Positions 41,628 to 51,654 of a stretch of DNA of 64,000 nt are shown piece after piece. Where the stretch lies: the NCBI RefSeq assembly GCF_002000055.1, contig NZ_MVBD01000001.1, forward strand, positions 1 to 64,000. Reading direction: 5' to 3'. Made by a program: the position numbers and the translations under genes. The stretch comes from Marinicella sediminis. GTDB lineage: Bacteria; Pseudomonadota; Gammaproteobacteria; Xanthomonadales; Marinicellaceae. The stretch's first letter is position 1, and each line of letters begins with the position of its first letter. Below the pieces are notes generated by a model that worked only from the letters and a program-made list of their open reading frames with translations, was not told the DNA's origin and searched no databases.

Positions 41628-44189
41628 ATGAGCAGACATATTTTGATACTGTTGATATTGATGATATCAACTACCGGATTCAGTCAGTTTGAGATATTGG
41701 ATGAATCCAACCACACCGTTTCTTTACTGGAAACATTTCAAAACAAACCAGCCAAACCCATCCGATCACAAAGTTTGGTGGCCAATGAAGCGGCCATCGT
41801 AGGAGAATACATCAAAGGATCTTACCAAACCCCTTCACCTTATCCAGGTAATCCATCCAGACAAGCTGCGCTGGTCTGGACTGATGTCATTCATTATGCC
41901 AGTGGTACATACATTGCACCTTACTTCAGTATGATGGATCTGGGACCTGGTGATTATGTGGTCTTACGTTCACCGGACAATTCCAGAAAATGGGTTTATG
42001 AAGGTACTGGCATCAATGGCCAGGGAACCAAAGGTGGTTTCTGGGGTATTCCGATTTACGGTAACACTGCAATCGTTGAATTGTATGTGGCTTCAGAAGA
42101 TGGTGGCAAAGGTTATGCCATCAGTCAGTTTGCCCGTGGGTACACCCGCACAGAAATGGGCTTTGACAATGAGTCGATTTGTACCACTGATGACAGTCAG
42201 GAAGCCAAGTGTTTCATGAATTCAGAGCCTGAGGTCTATGACAAAGCCCGTGCAGTGGTCAGGATCATTTCCAATGGCAACGCCCATTGTACCGGTTGGT
42301 TGGTGGGTGACGAAGGTCACATCCTCACCAACGAGCATTGTGTTACCGATCAATCAGGCGCCAATAACCTGACATTGGAATTGATGGCTGAGGGCCCTGA
42401 TTGTGCCACCAATTGTGCGTCATCATTGGGTTGTCCCGGTATCATTGAGGCTTCGGGACCCACCTTTATCAAAGACAGTGCGCCGCTTGATTATGCCCTG
42501 TTATTACCCACCAATACGGTCAATGACTTGCCCTCCACATATGGCTTCATGCAATTGCGAGCCACTGGCGCCGTGCTGAATGAACAAATCTACATTCCAC
42601 AGCATCCGGCTGGTTGGGGTAAACGGGTGGCATTCAACTCATCATATCCAGATGATGTGAATGGCAACGCCGGCCTGGGTCAGGTCAACAGCGTGACGGA
42701 AGCAGCCTGTAGTGCAGGCGGTCCACAAGATGTTGGATATTGGCTGGATACGCAGGGTGGTTCATCAGGATCACCTGTTTTGGGCTACAGTGATCACAAG
42801 ATTGTCGCTTTGCATCATTGTCGAGGCAGTGGTTCATGCACCACAGGTGGTGCTGGCGATGATCCAAACCGTGGTGTACCCATTCAAAACATCATCACTG
42901 ATCTGGGCGCCGATTTACCCAATGGTGCAGTTTGTGATTCGCCAGACGCGCCTGGCGCGGTGACCGCAGCAGCCAATGGTGATAATCAGATTGATGTGAC
43001 CTGGACAGCGCCTCCATCCGGCGGCCCATACACTTATGACGTATACCGTTCAGTGGGGAATTGTCAGTCGACTGCATATGAAAAAATTGCTGAAGGCGTT
43101 AATGGTACCGCTTTTTCTGACACCGATGTTTCAGGTGGTTCGGAGTATTCATACAAAATCAAAACTTATGATGTGGCAGAGTCATGCAGCTCCTCGTTCT
43201 CAACCTGTGATGCGGCAACTGCGACCGGTATTTGTACCCTGGCCCCGGCTTTTGCAGGTGTGGATCAGGCTTCAAACATGAAATCCGGAACCTGTGGCAT
43301 TCAGGTCGACTGGTCACAATCGACGGCCAGCTGTGGCAATGATGTGGTGTATAACGTGTATCGTTCATCCACAGAGGCGTTCACACCGTCACCAGGGAAC
43401 ATGATTTCATCGTGTGAAACCGGCACTTCTTACAGTGATCTGGGAATTGCTCAAGGTCAGGAATTTTTCTATAAAGTCCTGGCTGAGGACAACAGTGGCA
43501 ATGGCGATGGCCATTGTGCCAGCGGTAATCACCAGGGTGATTTGCCTGCCATGTCAGCATTGGCCACAGGTCCTGATTTGTTGTTGTTTGCCGATGACAT
43601 TGAGTCTGGAACCAGTGATTGGAATGTCAATGCAGGTTCAGCCGATACCGGTACCGATCCCTGGGGGGTCACCACCGTGAATGCCAGCTCAGGAGCGAAC
43701 TCCTGGTTTGTTTCTGATCAACCTGTCACCAAGGACCAAAACCTGGTAATGGATCAGGCGGTCAACATCACTGAGGTGGGTTACTCGCTGAAATTCAACC
43801 ATTTCTATAACACCGAAGTCACCTGGGACGGCGGTGCCATAGAGTACTCTACCGATGGTGGAACCACTTGGTTTGATATCCTGGATGGCAACGGCGGTTC
43901 GGTGCCGGCCAATGCCAATCGATTTGTGCAAAACGGTTATTCGTCAGCCTTGCGAGGTGGACCCATGAGTGGCCGGGATGCCTGGAGTGGCAGCATCGCT
44001 GATTGGGAACAGGTGATTGTTAATCTGGATGATTTTGTCGGTGAAGCCGTGTTGTTCAGGTGGCGCATGTCCTGTGATTCATCGGTATCTGGTGAAGGCT
44101 GGTATGTGGATGACATCGAAGTGGCTGCACCAACCCAGTGCAGTGCCAACGATGTGATCTTTATGCATGACTTTGGAGCCAATAACTGA
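41628..44189 (+). CDS. exported trypsin-like serine peptidase with fibronectin-type and jelly-roll C-terminal domains
   Basis: 853 residues with a signal peptide (MSRHILILLILMISTTGFS). The chymotrypsin-fold peptidase domain lies about residues 205-435: His237 in ILTNEHCVTD, Asp288 in APLDYALLLP and Ser380 in QGGSSGSPVLGYS. Two fibronectin-III-like domains follow (about 440-530, 540-640). The last 200 residues resemble the jelly-roll/MAM-like domain found in immune-inhibitor and choice-of-anchor proteins (DDIESGTSDWNVNAGS, WYVDDIEV). The protein is secreted and should degrade extracellular protein. RBS AAAGAGG lies upstream of ATG 41628. A terminator follows. It is divergent from the his operon. 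Confidence 0.82.
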   Translation: MSRHILILLILMISTTGFSQFEILDESNHTVSLLETFQNKPAKPIRSQSLVANEAAIVGEYIKGSYQTPSPYPGNPSRQAALVWTDVIHYASGTYIAPYFSMMDLGPGDYVVLRSPDNSRKWVYEGTGINGQGTKGGFWGIPIYGNTAIVELYVASEDGGKGYAISQFARGYTRTEMGFDNESICTTDDSQEAKCFMNSEPEVYDKARAVVRIISNGNAHCTGWLVGDEGHILTNEHCVTDQSGANNLTLELMAEGPDCATNCASSLGCPGIIEASGPTFIKDSAPLDYALLLPTNTVNDLPSTYGFMQLRATGAVLNEQIYIPQHPAGWGKRVAFNSSYPDDVNGNAGLGQVNSVTEAACSAGGPQDVGYWLDTQGGSSGSPVLGYSDHKIVALHHCRGSGSCTTGGAGDDPNRGVPIQNIITDLGADLPNGAVCDSPDAPGAVTAAANGDNQIDVTWTAPPSGGPYTYDVYRSVGNCQSTAYEKIAEGVNGTAFSDTDVSGGSEYSYKIKTYDVAESCSSSFSTCDAATATGICTLAPAFAGVDQASNMKSGTCGIQVDWSQSTASCGNDVVYNVYRSSTEAFTPSPGNMISSCETGTSYSDLGIAQGQEFFYKVLAEDNSGNGDGHCASGNHQGDLPAMSALATGPDLLLFADDIESGTSDWNVNAGSADTGTDPWGVTTVNASSGANSWFVSDQPVTKDQNLVMDQAVNITEVGYSLKFNHFYNTEVTWDGGAIEYSTDGGTTWFDILDGNGGSVPANANRFVQNGYSSALRGGPMSGRDAWSGSIADWEQVIVNLDDFVGEAVLFRWRMSCDSSVSGEGWYVDDIEVAAPTQCSANDVIFMHDFGANN

Positions 44190-44240
44190 AGTCAAGCCAG
44201 GATGGAATCAAAGTAACGATTGACCATCTGTCAAATGATA

Positions 44241-44278
44241 ACAGGTACACCTCATCAAAGGTGTGCCTGTTTTTTTTT
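44241..44278 (+). terminator. intrinsic terminator after the peptidase gene
   Basis: ACAGGTACACCT pairs with AGGTGTGCCTGT (one wobble) and nine T follow. The 210 bases after it up to the next gene hold no other recognised element. Confidence 0.87.
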
Positions 44279-44488
44279 GTCATTTCATTGGTGAATTCTT
44301 GTTTTATCAAGCGCAAGCTCTGTGGATATGGGTTGCTTTGTGGTTGTTGTTATATAAGTAAAAATTAATACTTGATAATCCATCACCATTGGCTCAAAAT
44401 GATGATGTGAAAAAAGCGTGAAAGTGGCGGCACTGTCCTTCACTGATTAGTCCGAACACAAATCAAATAATAACCAAAAGGGGAAAAT

Positions 44489-45934
44489 ATGAAATTCAAA
44501 AGATCAGCCATCACTGTGCTGATGGCAGCCATGCTGTTCTCAGCTCAGGCCAATGCACAAACATCATTCTTTCAACAAATGCTTCAGGAGATTGTAGACA
44601 TCATCAACGCCACCGCCACTCAGGTGCCGACGATGGATACTTTTGCTCAGTTGCCCGAGCCATTAACGGATGAAGACTTTCATTTGTACAGCGCCGAGAA
44701 AGTGGCACTGGGAAATCTGTTGTTCTATGACAAAATCCTCAGTGGAAACATGAATGACTCTTGCGCCACTTGTCATCATGGCATGGCGGCCACCGGAGAT
44801 GGTTTGTCGCTGTCTGTTGGTGAGGGTGGCTCCGGACTTGGGGTTTCCCGGGATACCGGATTTGAGCATGATGAGGTTCATGAGCGGGTGCCCCGCAATG
44901 CACCGCATGTATTCAATGCCGGCGCCAAAGAGATGACCGTGATGTTCCATGACGGAAGGGTATTTGCCGATGCCTCTCAACCCAGTGGTTTTGTATCTCC
45001 TGCTGGTGATGACTTGCCGTTGGGGTTGGACAATACCCTGGCAGCACAAGCCATGTTTCCAGTCACATCAGGCACCGAAATGGCAGGTCAGACTGGTGAA
45101 AATGAAGTGGCTGATCAGGCAGCAGCAGGTAACTTGGCAGGGCCTGGCGGGGTGTGGGATTTATTGGCTACGCGCATTCAGAACATCCCGGAATACGTTG
45201 ACCTGTTCAAAGGGGCTTTTGATGATGTGAATCAAGCCTCCGACATCACTTATGTGCACATCGCCAATTCACTGGCGGCTTTCGAAGCAGTGATCTGGCG
45301 GGCCGATAATTCAGCCTTTGATCAGTACCTGCGTGGTGACAAAGGGGCCATGAGCCCCAATCAGATTGCTGGCATGAATCTGTTCTATGGAGACGCGGGT
45401 TGTGCCGATTGTCACTCCGGAAAGCTGTTGGGTCCGGCGGATTCGTTCAAGTCAATTGGCATGATTCAACTGGGGCCAGGTAAAGGTGATAACCTGGATG
45501 GTTACAGTGATGGTCAGGACGATTTTGGTCGTGAACGGGTCACTGGTGACCCGGCAGACCGGTTTAAATTCCGTGTGCTGTCCGCCCGCAACGCATTGCT
45601 CACCGGTCCCTGGGGTCACGCTGGCGCCTATGATCGTCTGGAAGATTTGATCAAGCATCATCTGGATCCGATTGAAGCCACTGCCAACTATGATCGCACA
45701 CAGGTTAAACTACCAACCAATGACACGCTCAATGCCATCGATTGGACGGTGCTGGATGATGATAACCGCACCGCTCAAATCCTGGCTTCCAGCGAAATCA
45801 CACCCCGTTTACTGAGTGATGCGCAAATTGCCAGGTTGATTGACTTTCTGGATGCCGCCACTGACCGACGCAGTTTAAATTTACGCAACGAAGTACCGCT
45901 GACGGTGCCCAGTGGATTGCCGGTTTTTGATTAA
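44489..45934 (+). CDS. exported di-haem cytochrome c peroxidase family protein
   Basis: 481 residues with a signal peptide (MKFKRSAITVLMAAMLFSAQANA). Two c-type haem sites are visible: CATCH at residues 92-96 and CADCH at 305-309. Peroxidase/MauG landmarks are YDKILSGNMNDSCATCHHG, NAPHVFNAG, MFHDGRVFAD and LTGPWGHAGAYDRLEDLIKHHLDP. The family reduces hydrogen peroxide in the periplasm or, in MauG-like cases, oxidises a protein partner; the sequence does not decide. RBS AAAAGGGG lies before ATG 44489. A terminator follows. It may be exported together with the upstream peptidase, but each has its own terminator. Confidence 0.87.
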   Translation: MKFKRSAITVLMAAMLFSAQANAQTSFFQQMLQEIVDIINATATQVPTMDTFAQLPEPLTDEDFHLYSAEKVALGNLLFYDKILSGNMNDSCATCHHGMAATGDGLSLSVGEGGSGLGVSRDTGFEHDEVHERVPRNAPHVFNAGAKEMTVMFHDGRVFADASQPSGFVSPAGDDLPLGLDNTLAAQAMFPVTSGTEMAGQTGENEVADQAAAGNLAGPGGVWDLLATRIQNIPEYVDLFKGAFDDVNQASDITYVHIANSLAAFEAVIWRADNSAFDQYLRGDKGAMSPNQIAGMNLFYGDAGCADCHSGKLLGPADSFKSIGMIQLGPGKGDNLDGYSDGQDDFGRERVTGDPADRFKFRVLSARNALLTGPWGHAGAYDRLEDLIKHHLDPIEATANYDRTQVKLPTNDTLNAIDWTVLDDDNRTAQILASSEITPRLLSDAQIARLIDFLDAATDRRSLNLRNEVPLTVPSGLPVFD

Positions 45935-45957
45935 ACCGCCGATCTCAGCTTGAAATC

Positions 45958-45988
45958 AAAAAACGGTCTTTCGGGACCGTTTTTTTTG
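45958..45988 (+). terminator. intrinsic terminator after the cytochrome c peroxidase gene
   Basis: AAAACGGTC (45960-45968) and GACCGTTTT (45975-45983) around a 6-nt loop, with eight T. Confidence 0.85.
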
Positions 45989-46074
45989 TGGGTATAAAGT
46001 CAGGTTTTGCTGACCACAAGGAACCTTTTAGTCAAAGCATACTCCATAAAGATTATTTCACAGCGGAGATGGTC

Positions 46075-46857
46075 ATGAGTGGCTTTCATTGGGATTATGA
46101 GGTTTTTTTGTTTTTGGGTACTTGTCTGACATTGTTGGCATGGTTGGTCAGCAGGCACAAAAAATGGCGCAAGTCTGAACATCAAACGGTCAGAACCCTG
46201 GCCAGTGTGGGCAATTTCTTCCCACTGTTGTTATTGGTCCTGTCGGTGAGGTCATTTGCTTTTGAGCCGTTTCGCATCCCCTCCTCATCCATGATGCCGA
46301 CGCTGCTGACTGGTGATTTCATTTATGTCGATAAAACCGCTTATGGTCTGAAAATGCCGGTGTTTCACAACACCCTGATGGAAACCGGTCAGCCCCAACG
46401 GGGTGATGTGTTTGTGTTTCGCTCAGTGGAGGATCCTTCAGAGGACATCATCAAAAGGGTGATCGGCGTACCGGGTGATCACATCCGTTATGATGAACGC
46501 AGCAAACAACTGTATGTCAATGGTGAATTGCTGGATGCGCAGTATGTTGGACCTTATACAGGCTTTCATGATGACATTGATCCACGTGGGCTGAACATGA
46601 AAAATGCATCCACCGGTGGGGTGGCGCACCACATCCTGCAGGCCAACGGCGTGCGGCGGCCATTTGCGCACACCGATCTGATCGTGCCTGAGGGGCATTA
46701 CTTTGGCATGGGTGACAACCGCGATTATTCCAAAGACAGCCGGGTGTATGGTTTGATTCCTGAGAAAAACATCGTTGGACAAGCCAAATTCATCTGGATG
46801 CACTGGCGGCCATCGGCGTTTCTGGAAGGCTTCAAACGCATTGGTCAGACGCTCTGA
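46075..46857 (+). CDS. lepB: signal peptidase I
   Basis: 260 residues from ATG 46075 (GGAG upstream); the frame extends to 45988 but that part lies in the terminator. Two N-terminal membrane helices precede the catalytic domain. The nucleophile Ser is in RIPSSSMMPTLLTGDFIYVDK and the general base Lys in IIKRVIGVPGD; the GDNRDYSKDSR box is also present. It removes signal peptides at the outer face of the inner membrane. It is not next to lepA or rnc, the usual neighbours, so it may be a second copy or a relocated gene. Confidence 0.93.
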   Translation: MSGFHWDYEVFLFLGTCLTLLAWLVSRHKKWRKSEHQTVRTLASVGNFFPLLLLVLSVRSFAFEPFRIPSSSMMPTLLTGDFIYVDKTAYGLKMPVFHNTLMETGQPQRGDVFVFRSVEDPSEDIIKRVIGVPGDHIRYDERSKQLYVNGELLDAQYVGPYTGFHDDIDPRGLNMKNASTGGVAHHILQANGVRRPFAHTDLIVPEGHYFGMGDNRDYSKDSRVYGLIPEKNIVGQAKFIWMHWRPSAFLEGFKRIGQTL

Positions 46858-46923
46858 CACAAGTCACTTTACCTGCTTGCTGCGATGGCATAGAATCTTT
46901 CCTTCAATAATTAGGCCCCTGAC

Positions 46924-48573
46924 ATGAAATTATTCCCCATTTGTTTACTTGTTTTCGCCGCCTCAGCAGTGGCCAAAAAAGTACCTGATTCGTCAGTGGA
47001 CGACTTGTTTGCTGATTGGCAGACTGGCACCCCCGGCGCCATTGTCGGGGTGATTCACCAAGGCGATTTGGTGTACGCCAAAGGCCATGGTATGGCCAAT
47101 CTGGAATATGACATTCCAATCGATGCCGATTCGGTGTTCCGCATTGGTTCCACGTCCAAACAATTCACCGCCGCTTGTGTGGTGCTGCTGGCCGAACAGG
47201 GAGCATTGAGTCTGGATGACAGCTTGCACAGCTTCTTCCCGGACTTTCCTGAGTATGCCAAAAACATCACCGTGCGGCAGTTGATCCACCACACCAGTGG
47301 CATCCGGGATTACCTCACCTTGTCTTACCTGAAAGGTCTGACCGATGAGGACTATTACGAAGACAAAGACATCATGCAGTGGCTGATCAATCAGCAGGAA
47401 CTGAACTTTGAACCCGGAACAGAACACCTGTACAGCAATTCAGGTTATTGGTTGTTGGGGCAGATCGTCAACCAGGCCGCCGGCATGAACATGGCGGATT
47501 ACGCCAAAAAACATGTGTTTGAACCATTGGGCATGCAACACACCCACTTTCACAACAACCACAAAAAAATCGTTAAAAACCGGGCTTCCGGATATGTGCC
47601 TGTGACTGCTGGTGGGTACCAAATCAGCATGACCACCTTGAACATGATTGGTGATGGTGGCATCTTCACATCACTCAATGACATCCGCAAATGGGACGCG
47701 GCCTTTTACGACCGCACGGTGCTCAAAGAGTCATTCTGGAACACCATTACCACTGTAGGCACATTGCGCAACGGCAAGTCCATTGATTACGCCGGTGGCT
47801 TGCTCATCGGTGAACACCAGGGGCACAAGCTGATCAGTCATGGTGGGGCCTTTGTGGGCTTCCGTGCTGAACTCTTGCGTTTCCCTGATCAACAACTGAG
47901 TGTGGTGGTGTTCGCTAACCGGGGAGATGCCAGACCCACTCAAAAAGCCTTGCAGGTGGCTGAACTGTATCTGCCACAAGAGCCAGCCAACGCGACCATT
48001 GAGGAACAACCCAAGCCTGCATTGGTTGTTCAGGGTCCATCTGCGAGCCTGGATCAGTTGGTGGGCAGCTATGAGGTTCAACCCGGGGTCCAGCTGGAAG
48101 TCACTGCGGCCGGTGAGGTGTTGCATGTCAAACAAACCTGGAATGGCATTGAGTATGATTTGCAGAACAGCAAGCACGGTGGCAATGTGTATCAAATTGG
48201 TGAGGACGGGTCCATCACCTTCACCTTCACTGATTTCAAAAACCAACAGGCCCAGGCCATCGATCTGCTGCAGGCCGGTAATCCCTCGAAATGGCAACGC
48301 CAGGCCGACACCGATGCCTCAGCAGTGGTGCTGGCTGATTTTGTTGGTGATTACTACAGTACCGAACTGGATGTGGTCTACCAGCTGAAGATGGATGGCG
48401 ATAAGTTGATGGTGCAGGTGTTGAACAATGAACCTGCGGAACTGAATGCCATGGACACCGATCAACTGGGTTACCAGGGCACCATCTGGGATTTCCAGCG
48501 CACCGATGGTCAAATCAGCGGTTTTAAACTACAGGCCGGGAGGGTGCAAAACCTGACGTTTGTGAAGCAGTGA
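46924..48573 (+). CDS. exported serine hydrolase, beta-lactamase class C/PBP-like
   Basis: 549 residues with signal peptide. The serine beta-lactamase-like domain (about residues 25-350) has SxxK as STSK (Ser76, Lys79), YSN at 170-172 and HGG in LISHGGAFVGF. The remaining 200 residues form two beta domains like the lipocalin-like C-terminus of esterase/aminopeptidase relatives. Substrate could be D-amino-acid peptides, esters or lactams; none can be assigned. It begins 66 bases after lepB and is convergent with the following gene. Confidence 0.85.
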   Translation: MKLFPICLLVFAASAVAKKVPDSSVDDLFADWQTGTPGAIVGVIHQGDLVYAKGHGMANLEYDIPIDADSVFRIGSTSKQFTAACVVLLAEQGALSLDDSLHSFFPDFPEYAKNITVRQLIHHTSGIRDYLTLSYLKGLTDEDYYEDKDIMQWLINQQELNFEPGTEHLYSNSGYWLLGQIVNQAAGMNMADYAKKHVFEPLGMQHTHFHNNHKKIVKNRASGYVPVTAGGYQISMTTLNMIGDGGIFTSLNDIRKWDAAFYDRTVLKESFWNTITTVGTLRNGKSIDYAGGLLIGEHQGHKLISHGGAFVGFRAELLRFPDQQLSVVVFANRGDARPTQKALQVAELYLPQEPANATIEEQPKPALVVQGPSASLDQLVGSYEVQPGVQLEVTAAGEVLHVKQTWNGIEYDLQNSKHGGNVYQIGEDGSITFTFTDFKNQQAQAIDLLQAGNPSKWQRQADTDASAVVLADFVGDYYSTELDVVYQLKMDGDKLMVQVLNNEPAELNAMDTDQLGYQGTIWDFQRTDGQISGFKLQAGRVQNLTFVKQ

Positions 48574-48597
48574 ACCCTTTGATTTAAATGATTTCAA

Positions 48598-48975
48598 TCA
48601 TTGCCGCTGATCGGGTACATCATCTGTTGACTGTTGTTGCCTGATCAGCCGGTTTTCGGGATGGTCAGGATTGAGTTGCACCGGTAACAACAAACCAATG
48701 ACTGTCCACAACACGAATACCACCAACAGGGCCAAAGGCCAGGTGTGATTGTCCAGCAGCCAAAACAGTAAGAACACAAAGGGCACGGCCAATAAGGTGA
48801 ATACCAACTCAAACAGGGTGTTGTAACAACCGGATTCCTCATTTTTCAATGGTTGATCAAACACACTCAGGTGGTGGCGGGCGCCGCACACATCACAACG
48901 CAATGGCCGGCCCCAGATTTGAGCGAATTTTTTCGCCCAGCTGAGCCCCTCCTGGTCACACAACTGACAGTTCAT
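48598..48975 (-). CDS. small zinc-ribbon membrane protein, DUF983-like
   Basis: 125 residues from ATG 48975. The N-terminus holds CQLCDQ and CDVCGARHH, two CxxC pairs that form a zinc ribbon. Two hydrophobic helices (about residues 55-100) follow. Similar proteins are annotated as DUF983, of unknown function. It follows the arsH gene by 18 bases and could be its last cotranscribed partner, though no arsenic role is known. Confidence 0.65.
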   Translation of the reverse strand: MNCQLCDQEGLSWAKKFAQIWGRPLRCDVCGARHHLSVFDQPLKNEESGCYNTLFELVFTLLAVPFVFLLFWLLDNHTWPLALLVVFVLWTVIGLLLPVQLNPDHPENRLIRQQQSTDDVPDQRQ

Positions 48976-48993
48976 GCTCACCTTATGGTGTCA

Positions 48994-49707
48994 TCAATCC
49001 GAACGCTGGCTGATGCGTTTTTTGAACGCTTCCAGGTCTTCCTTGCGTTCTGAATAACGGTCTACCAAATACTCCTTGATGTCACGGGTCAACCAGGTGA
49101 ATTTCACCAATTCTTCCATCACATCGACGATCCGGTCATACAGTGAGGATGGTTTCATGCGGTCATCCTCATCAAATTCCAGCCAGGCTTTGGGCACTGA
49201 GGACTGGTTGGGGATGGTCAGCAACCGCATCCAGCGGCCCAGAATGCGCAGCTGATTAACCGTGTTGAAGGATTGTGAGCCACCATTGACCTGCATCACC
49301 GCCAGGGTTTTGCCCTGGGTGGGCCTGACCGAGCCAATGGACAACGGGATCCAGTCGATCTGGGCTTTCATGATGCTGGTCATCGAGCCATGGCGTTCCG
49401 GTGAACACCAGACCATGCCTTCTGACCAGTTGACCAGTTCATGCAGTTCTTTGACTTTCGGATGACTGCCATCATCGGTGTCTGGTTGGGGTAAACCCCG
49501 CGGGTCAAAGGTTCTGGCCTCCGCGCCCAGTTCCTGCAGGATGCGGGCGGCTTCTTCGGTCGCTAGCCGGCTGAAGGAACGTTCGCGCAGTGAGCCGTAC
49601 AGCAACAGGATGCGCGGTGCGTGACTGGATTGGCGGTTGGCAAACAGCTGTTCCAGGTTGGTGTGCTGAAAGCTCTCAGCTTCGATGTTGATCAGTTCTT
49701 TATTCAT
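48994..49707 (-). CDS. arsH: ArsH, flavin-dependent arsenic resistance protein
   Basis: 237 residues from ATG 49707 (AAGGAG upstream). Landmarks of the NADPH-dependent FMN reductase-type Ars[50 protein letters not shown], and [30 protein letters not shown]. ArsH oxidises trivalent organoarsenicals and protects against oxidative effects. The gene overlaps the end of acr3 by eight bases, so it is translated in the ars operon. Length and order fit the family. Confidence 0.92.
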   Translation of the reverse strand: MNKELINIEAESFQHTNLEQLFANRQSSHAPRILLLYGSLRERSFSRLATEEAARILQELGAEARTFDPRGLPQPDTDDGSHPKVKELHELVNWSEGMVWCSPERHGSMTSIMKAQIDWIPLSIGSVRPTQGKTLAVMQVNGGSQSFNTVNQLRILGRWMRLLTIPNQSSVPKAWLEFDEDDRMKPSSLYDRIVDVMEELVKFTWLTRDIKEYLVDRYSERKEDLEAFKKRISQRSD

Positions 49708-50719
49708 GATGGGCTCCTTGGTCGAACCAGTGACGGGTGCGGTTGGCAAAGGCCACCAGCGACAGCATCACCGGTACCTCAACCAGCACGCCGACCACGG
49801 TGGCCAGGGCGGCGCCGGAATTCAGGCCGAACAGACTGATGGCCACGGCCACCGCCAGTTCAAAAAAGTTGGAGGTGCCAATCATGCAGGCCGGGGCGGC
49901 GATGTCATGGGTCAGCCGCAGGCGTTTGGCCATGAAGTAGGCAATGAAAAAGATGCCGTAGGTCTGGATCAGTAAGGGAATGGCAATCAGCACAATGGCG
50001 GTCGGCTGGTTGATGATTTTCTCGGCCTGAAAGCCAAACAGCAGCACCACCGTGGCCAACAGCCCAATGATCGACCAGGGTTTGAGGGTGTGCAGCAAGC
50101 CCTCAATGCGATTGTGCAGCAGTTTGCGGGTCAGTGCACCGGCCAACAAGGGCAGCAACACATACAACACCACCGACAGCACCAGGGTTTGCCAGGGTAT
50201 GGTGATGTCATTGATGCCCAGTAAAAAGGCTGCAATGGGCGCAAAGGCAAAGATCATGATGACGTCATTCACCGAGACTTGTACCAGGGTGTAGTTGGGA
50301 TTGCCTTTGGTTAATTGACTCCAGACAAACACCATCGCCGTACAGGGGGCCACACCCAGCAGAATCATTCCTGCAATGTATTCATTGGCGGTTTGTGGAT
50401 CGACCCAGGATACAAAAAACACTTTAAAAAACAGATATCCCAGCGCAGCCATGGTAAATGGCTTTATCAGCCAATTGATTACCAGTGTCAGGATCAGTCC
50501 ACGCGGATTTTTGCCCGAATCTTTGATCGCACTGAAATCAACCTGCACCATCATCGGGTAAATCATCACCCAGATCAGCACCGCGACCACCAGATTCACA
50601 TGGGCGTATTCCAGGGCCGCAATGTGTTGAAAGAGGCCAGGGAAAAAATTACCCAGGATGACACCAGCGAGGATGCACAAGGCCACCCAAACCGATAAAT
50701 AGCGTTCAAAAAGTCCCAT
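49700..50719 (-). CDS. acr3: ACR3-type arsenite efflux pump
   Basis: 339 residues from ATG 50719 with AGGAA upstream. Ten hydrophobic segments and the ACR3 landmarks: [35 protein letters not shown], and the conserved Cys in [34 protein letters not shown]. The Cys is needed for arsenite transport in known members. It exports arsenite made by ArsC. The stop lies within arsH. Encoded between arsC and arsH. Confidence 0.94.
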   Translation of the reverse strand: MGLFERYLSVWVALCILAGVILGNFFPGLFQHIAALEYAHVNLVVAVLIWVMIYPMMVQVDFSAIKDSGKNPRGLILTLVINWLIKPFTMAALGYLFFKVFFVSWVDPQTANEYIAGMILLGVAPCTAMVFVWSQLTKGNPNYTLVQVSVNDVIMIFAFAPIAAFLLGINDITIPWQTLVLSVVLYVLLPLLAGALTRKLLHNRIEGLLHTLKPWSIIGLLATVVLLFGFQAEKIINQPTAIVLIAIPLLIQTYGIFFIAYFMAKRLRLTHDIAAPACMIGTSNFFELAVAVAISLFGLNSGAALATVVGVLVEVPVMLSLVAFANRTRHWFDQGAHHE

Positions 50720-50756
50720 TTGATTTCCTGTCAATACAATTGTTGAGGGTGGTCAG

Positions 50757-51185
50757 TCAGAGCCCCACCCTTTGTTCAAAGTCGTTCACGAATCTGCCAA
50801 TATCATCACGCACCCTTCGGTAACAATCCAACCGGGCATCAGGGTCACTCAGCTCAGCAGCCAGTTTCGGCGGGTCATCAAAACCCACATGTACCACCCG
50901 GGTTTGGCCCGGGAACAAGGGACAGCTTTCTGCAGCATGTCCACAGACAGTGACCACCAGATCCAGGGGCTGACCGGCAAATTCGTCCAGCAGTTGTGAT
51001 TGGTGACCGGAGATGTCGACCCCGGCTTCTGCCATGACTTTGACCGCATTGGGGTTTAAGCCATGGGTCTCTATGCCCGCTGAGAATACGCGGTATTTAT
51101 CACCTTTCACATGTCGCAACCAGCCTTCGGCTATTTGTGATCGACATGAATTTCCGGTACATAAAAACAGGATGTTTTTTTTCAT
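50757..51185 (-). CDS. arsC: thioredoxin-coupled arsenate reductase
   Basis: 142 residues from ATG 51185 (TGATG overlap with arsR). It is of the low-molecular-weight tyrosine-phosphatase type: the P-loop LCTGNSCRSQIAEGW near the N-terminus and the second Cys pair in VTVCGHAAESCPLFPG, which pass the disulfide to thioredoxin. It reduces arsenate to arsenite for Acr3. The order arsR-arsC-acr3-arsH is a compact and common resistance operon. Confidence 0.94.
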   Translation of the reverse strand: MKKNILFLCTGNSCRSQIAEGWLRHVKGDKYRVFSAGIETHGLNPNAVKVMAEAGVDISGHQSQLLDEFAGQPLDLVVTVCGHAAESCPLFPGQTRVVHVGFDDPPKLAAELSDPDARLDCYRRVRDDIGRFVNDFEQRVGL

Positions 51186-51520
51186 CAGCAACAGCCCTCT
51201 TTGAGGTAAGTGTTCAGCCGGCTCAGATCATCTGCAAAAGGATCTTCATGAGCCAAGGCTTGCATGTTTTTTTGAAGCAATGCGTTCCATGGGTCGGAGA
51301 GTTGCGGATGCAACTGATAATGCACCCACTGATCACGACGCTCATCCAGCACCAGTCCGGCATCACGAAGGTATTTGAAATGTCTTGAAATGCGTGACTG
51401 AGGAGCATTCAGAATGGCCATGAAATCGCACACGCACAGGCTGTCACATTGACTGAGCAGGTACAGACAGCGCAAGCGGGTGGGGTCGGCGAGGTTTTTA
51501 TAAAATTCACTGGCGTTCAT
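51185..51520 (-). CDS. arsR: ArsR-family arsenic-responsive repressor
   Basis: 111 residues from ATG 51520; the frame extends upstream without a ribosome site. A winged helix (RISRHFKYLRDAGLVLDERRDQWVHYQL) is preceded by SLCVCDF, the Cys pair that binds As(III) in many ArsR proteins; further Cys residues lie just before (SQC) and at the C-terminus (GCC). It should release DNA when arsenite binds. A matching inverted repeat sits 16 bp upstream at 51536-51553. Confidence 0.93.
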   Translation of the reverse strand: MNASEFYKNLADPTRLRCLYLLSQCDSLCVCDFMAILNAPQSRISRHFKYLRDAGLVLDERRDQWVHYQLHPQLSDPWNALLQKNMQALAHEDPFADDLSRLNTYLKEGCC

Positions 51521-51535
51521 GACATTAACTATGTA

Positions 51536-51553
51536 TATTCGTATATGCGAATA
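51536..51553. promoter_or_regulatory. candidate ArsR operator
   Basis: TATTCG and CGAATA are 6-bp inverted arms around TATATG, 16 bp before arsR. ArsR-family sites commonly contain ATxxG-type inverted arms in this position, so autoregulation is likely. Confidence 0.7.
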
Positions 51554-51654
51554 AGCTGCATTATTCATGGAGGCGGAACTTAAGTCAACCACTGAATGAA
51601 CTTTTTAACTGCTCAGTGGCCTGATGGGTGGTCATTGATAACACCGGAGGAATC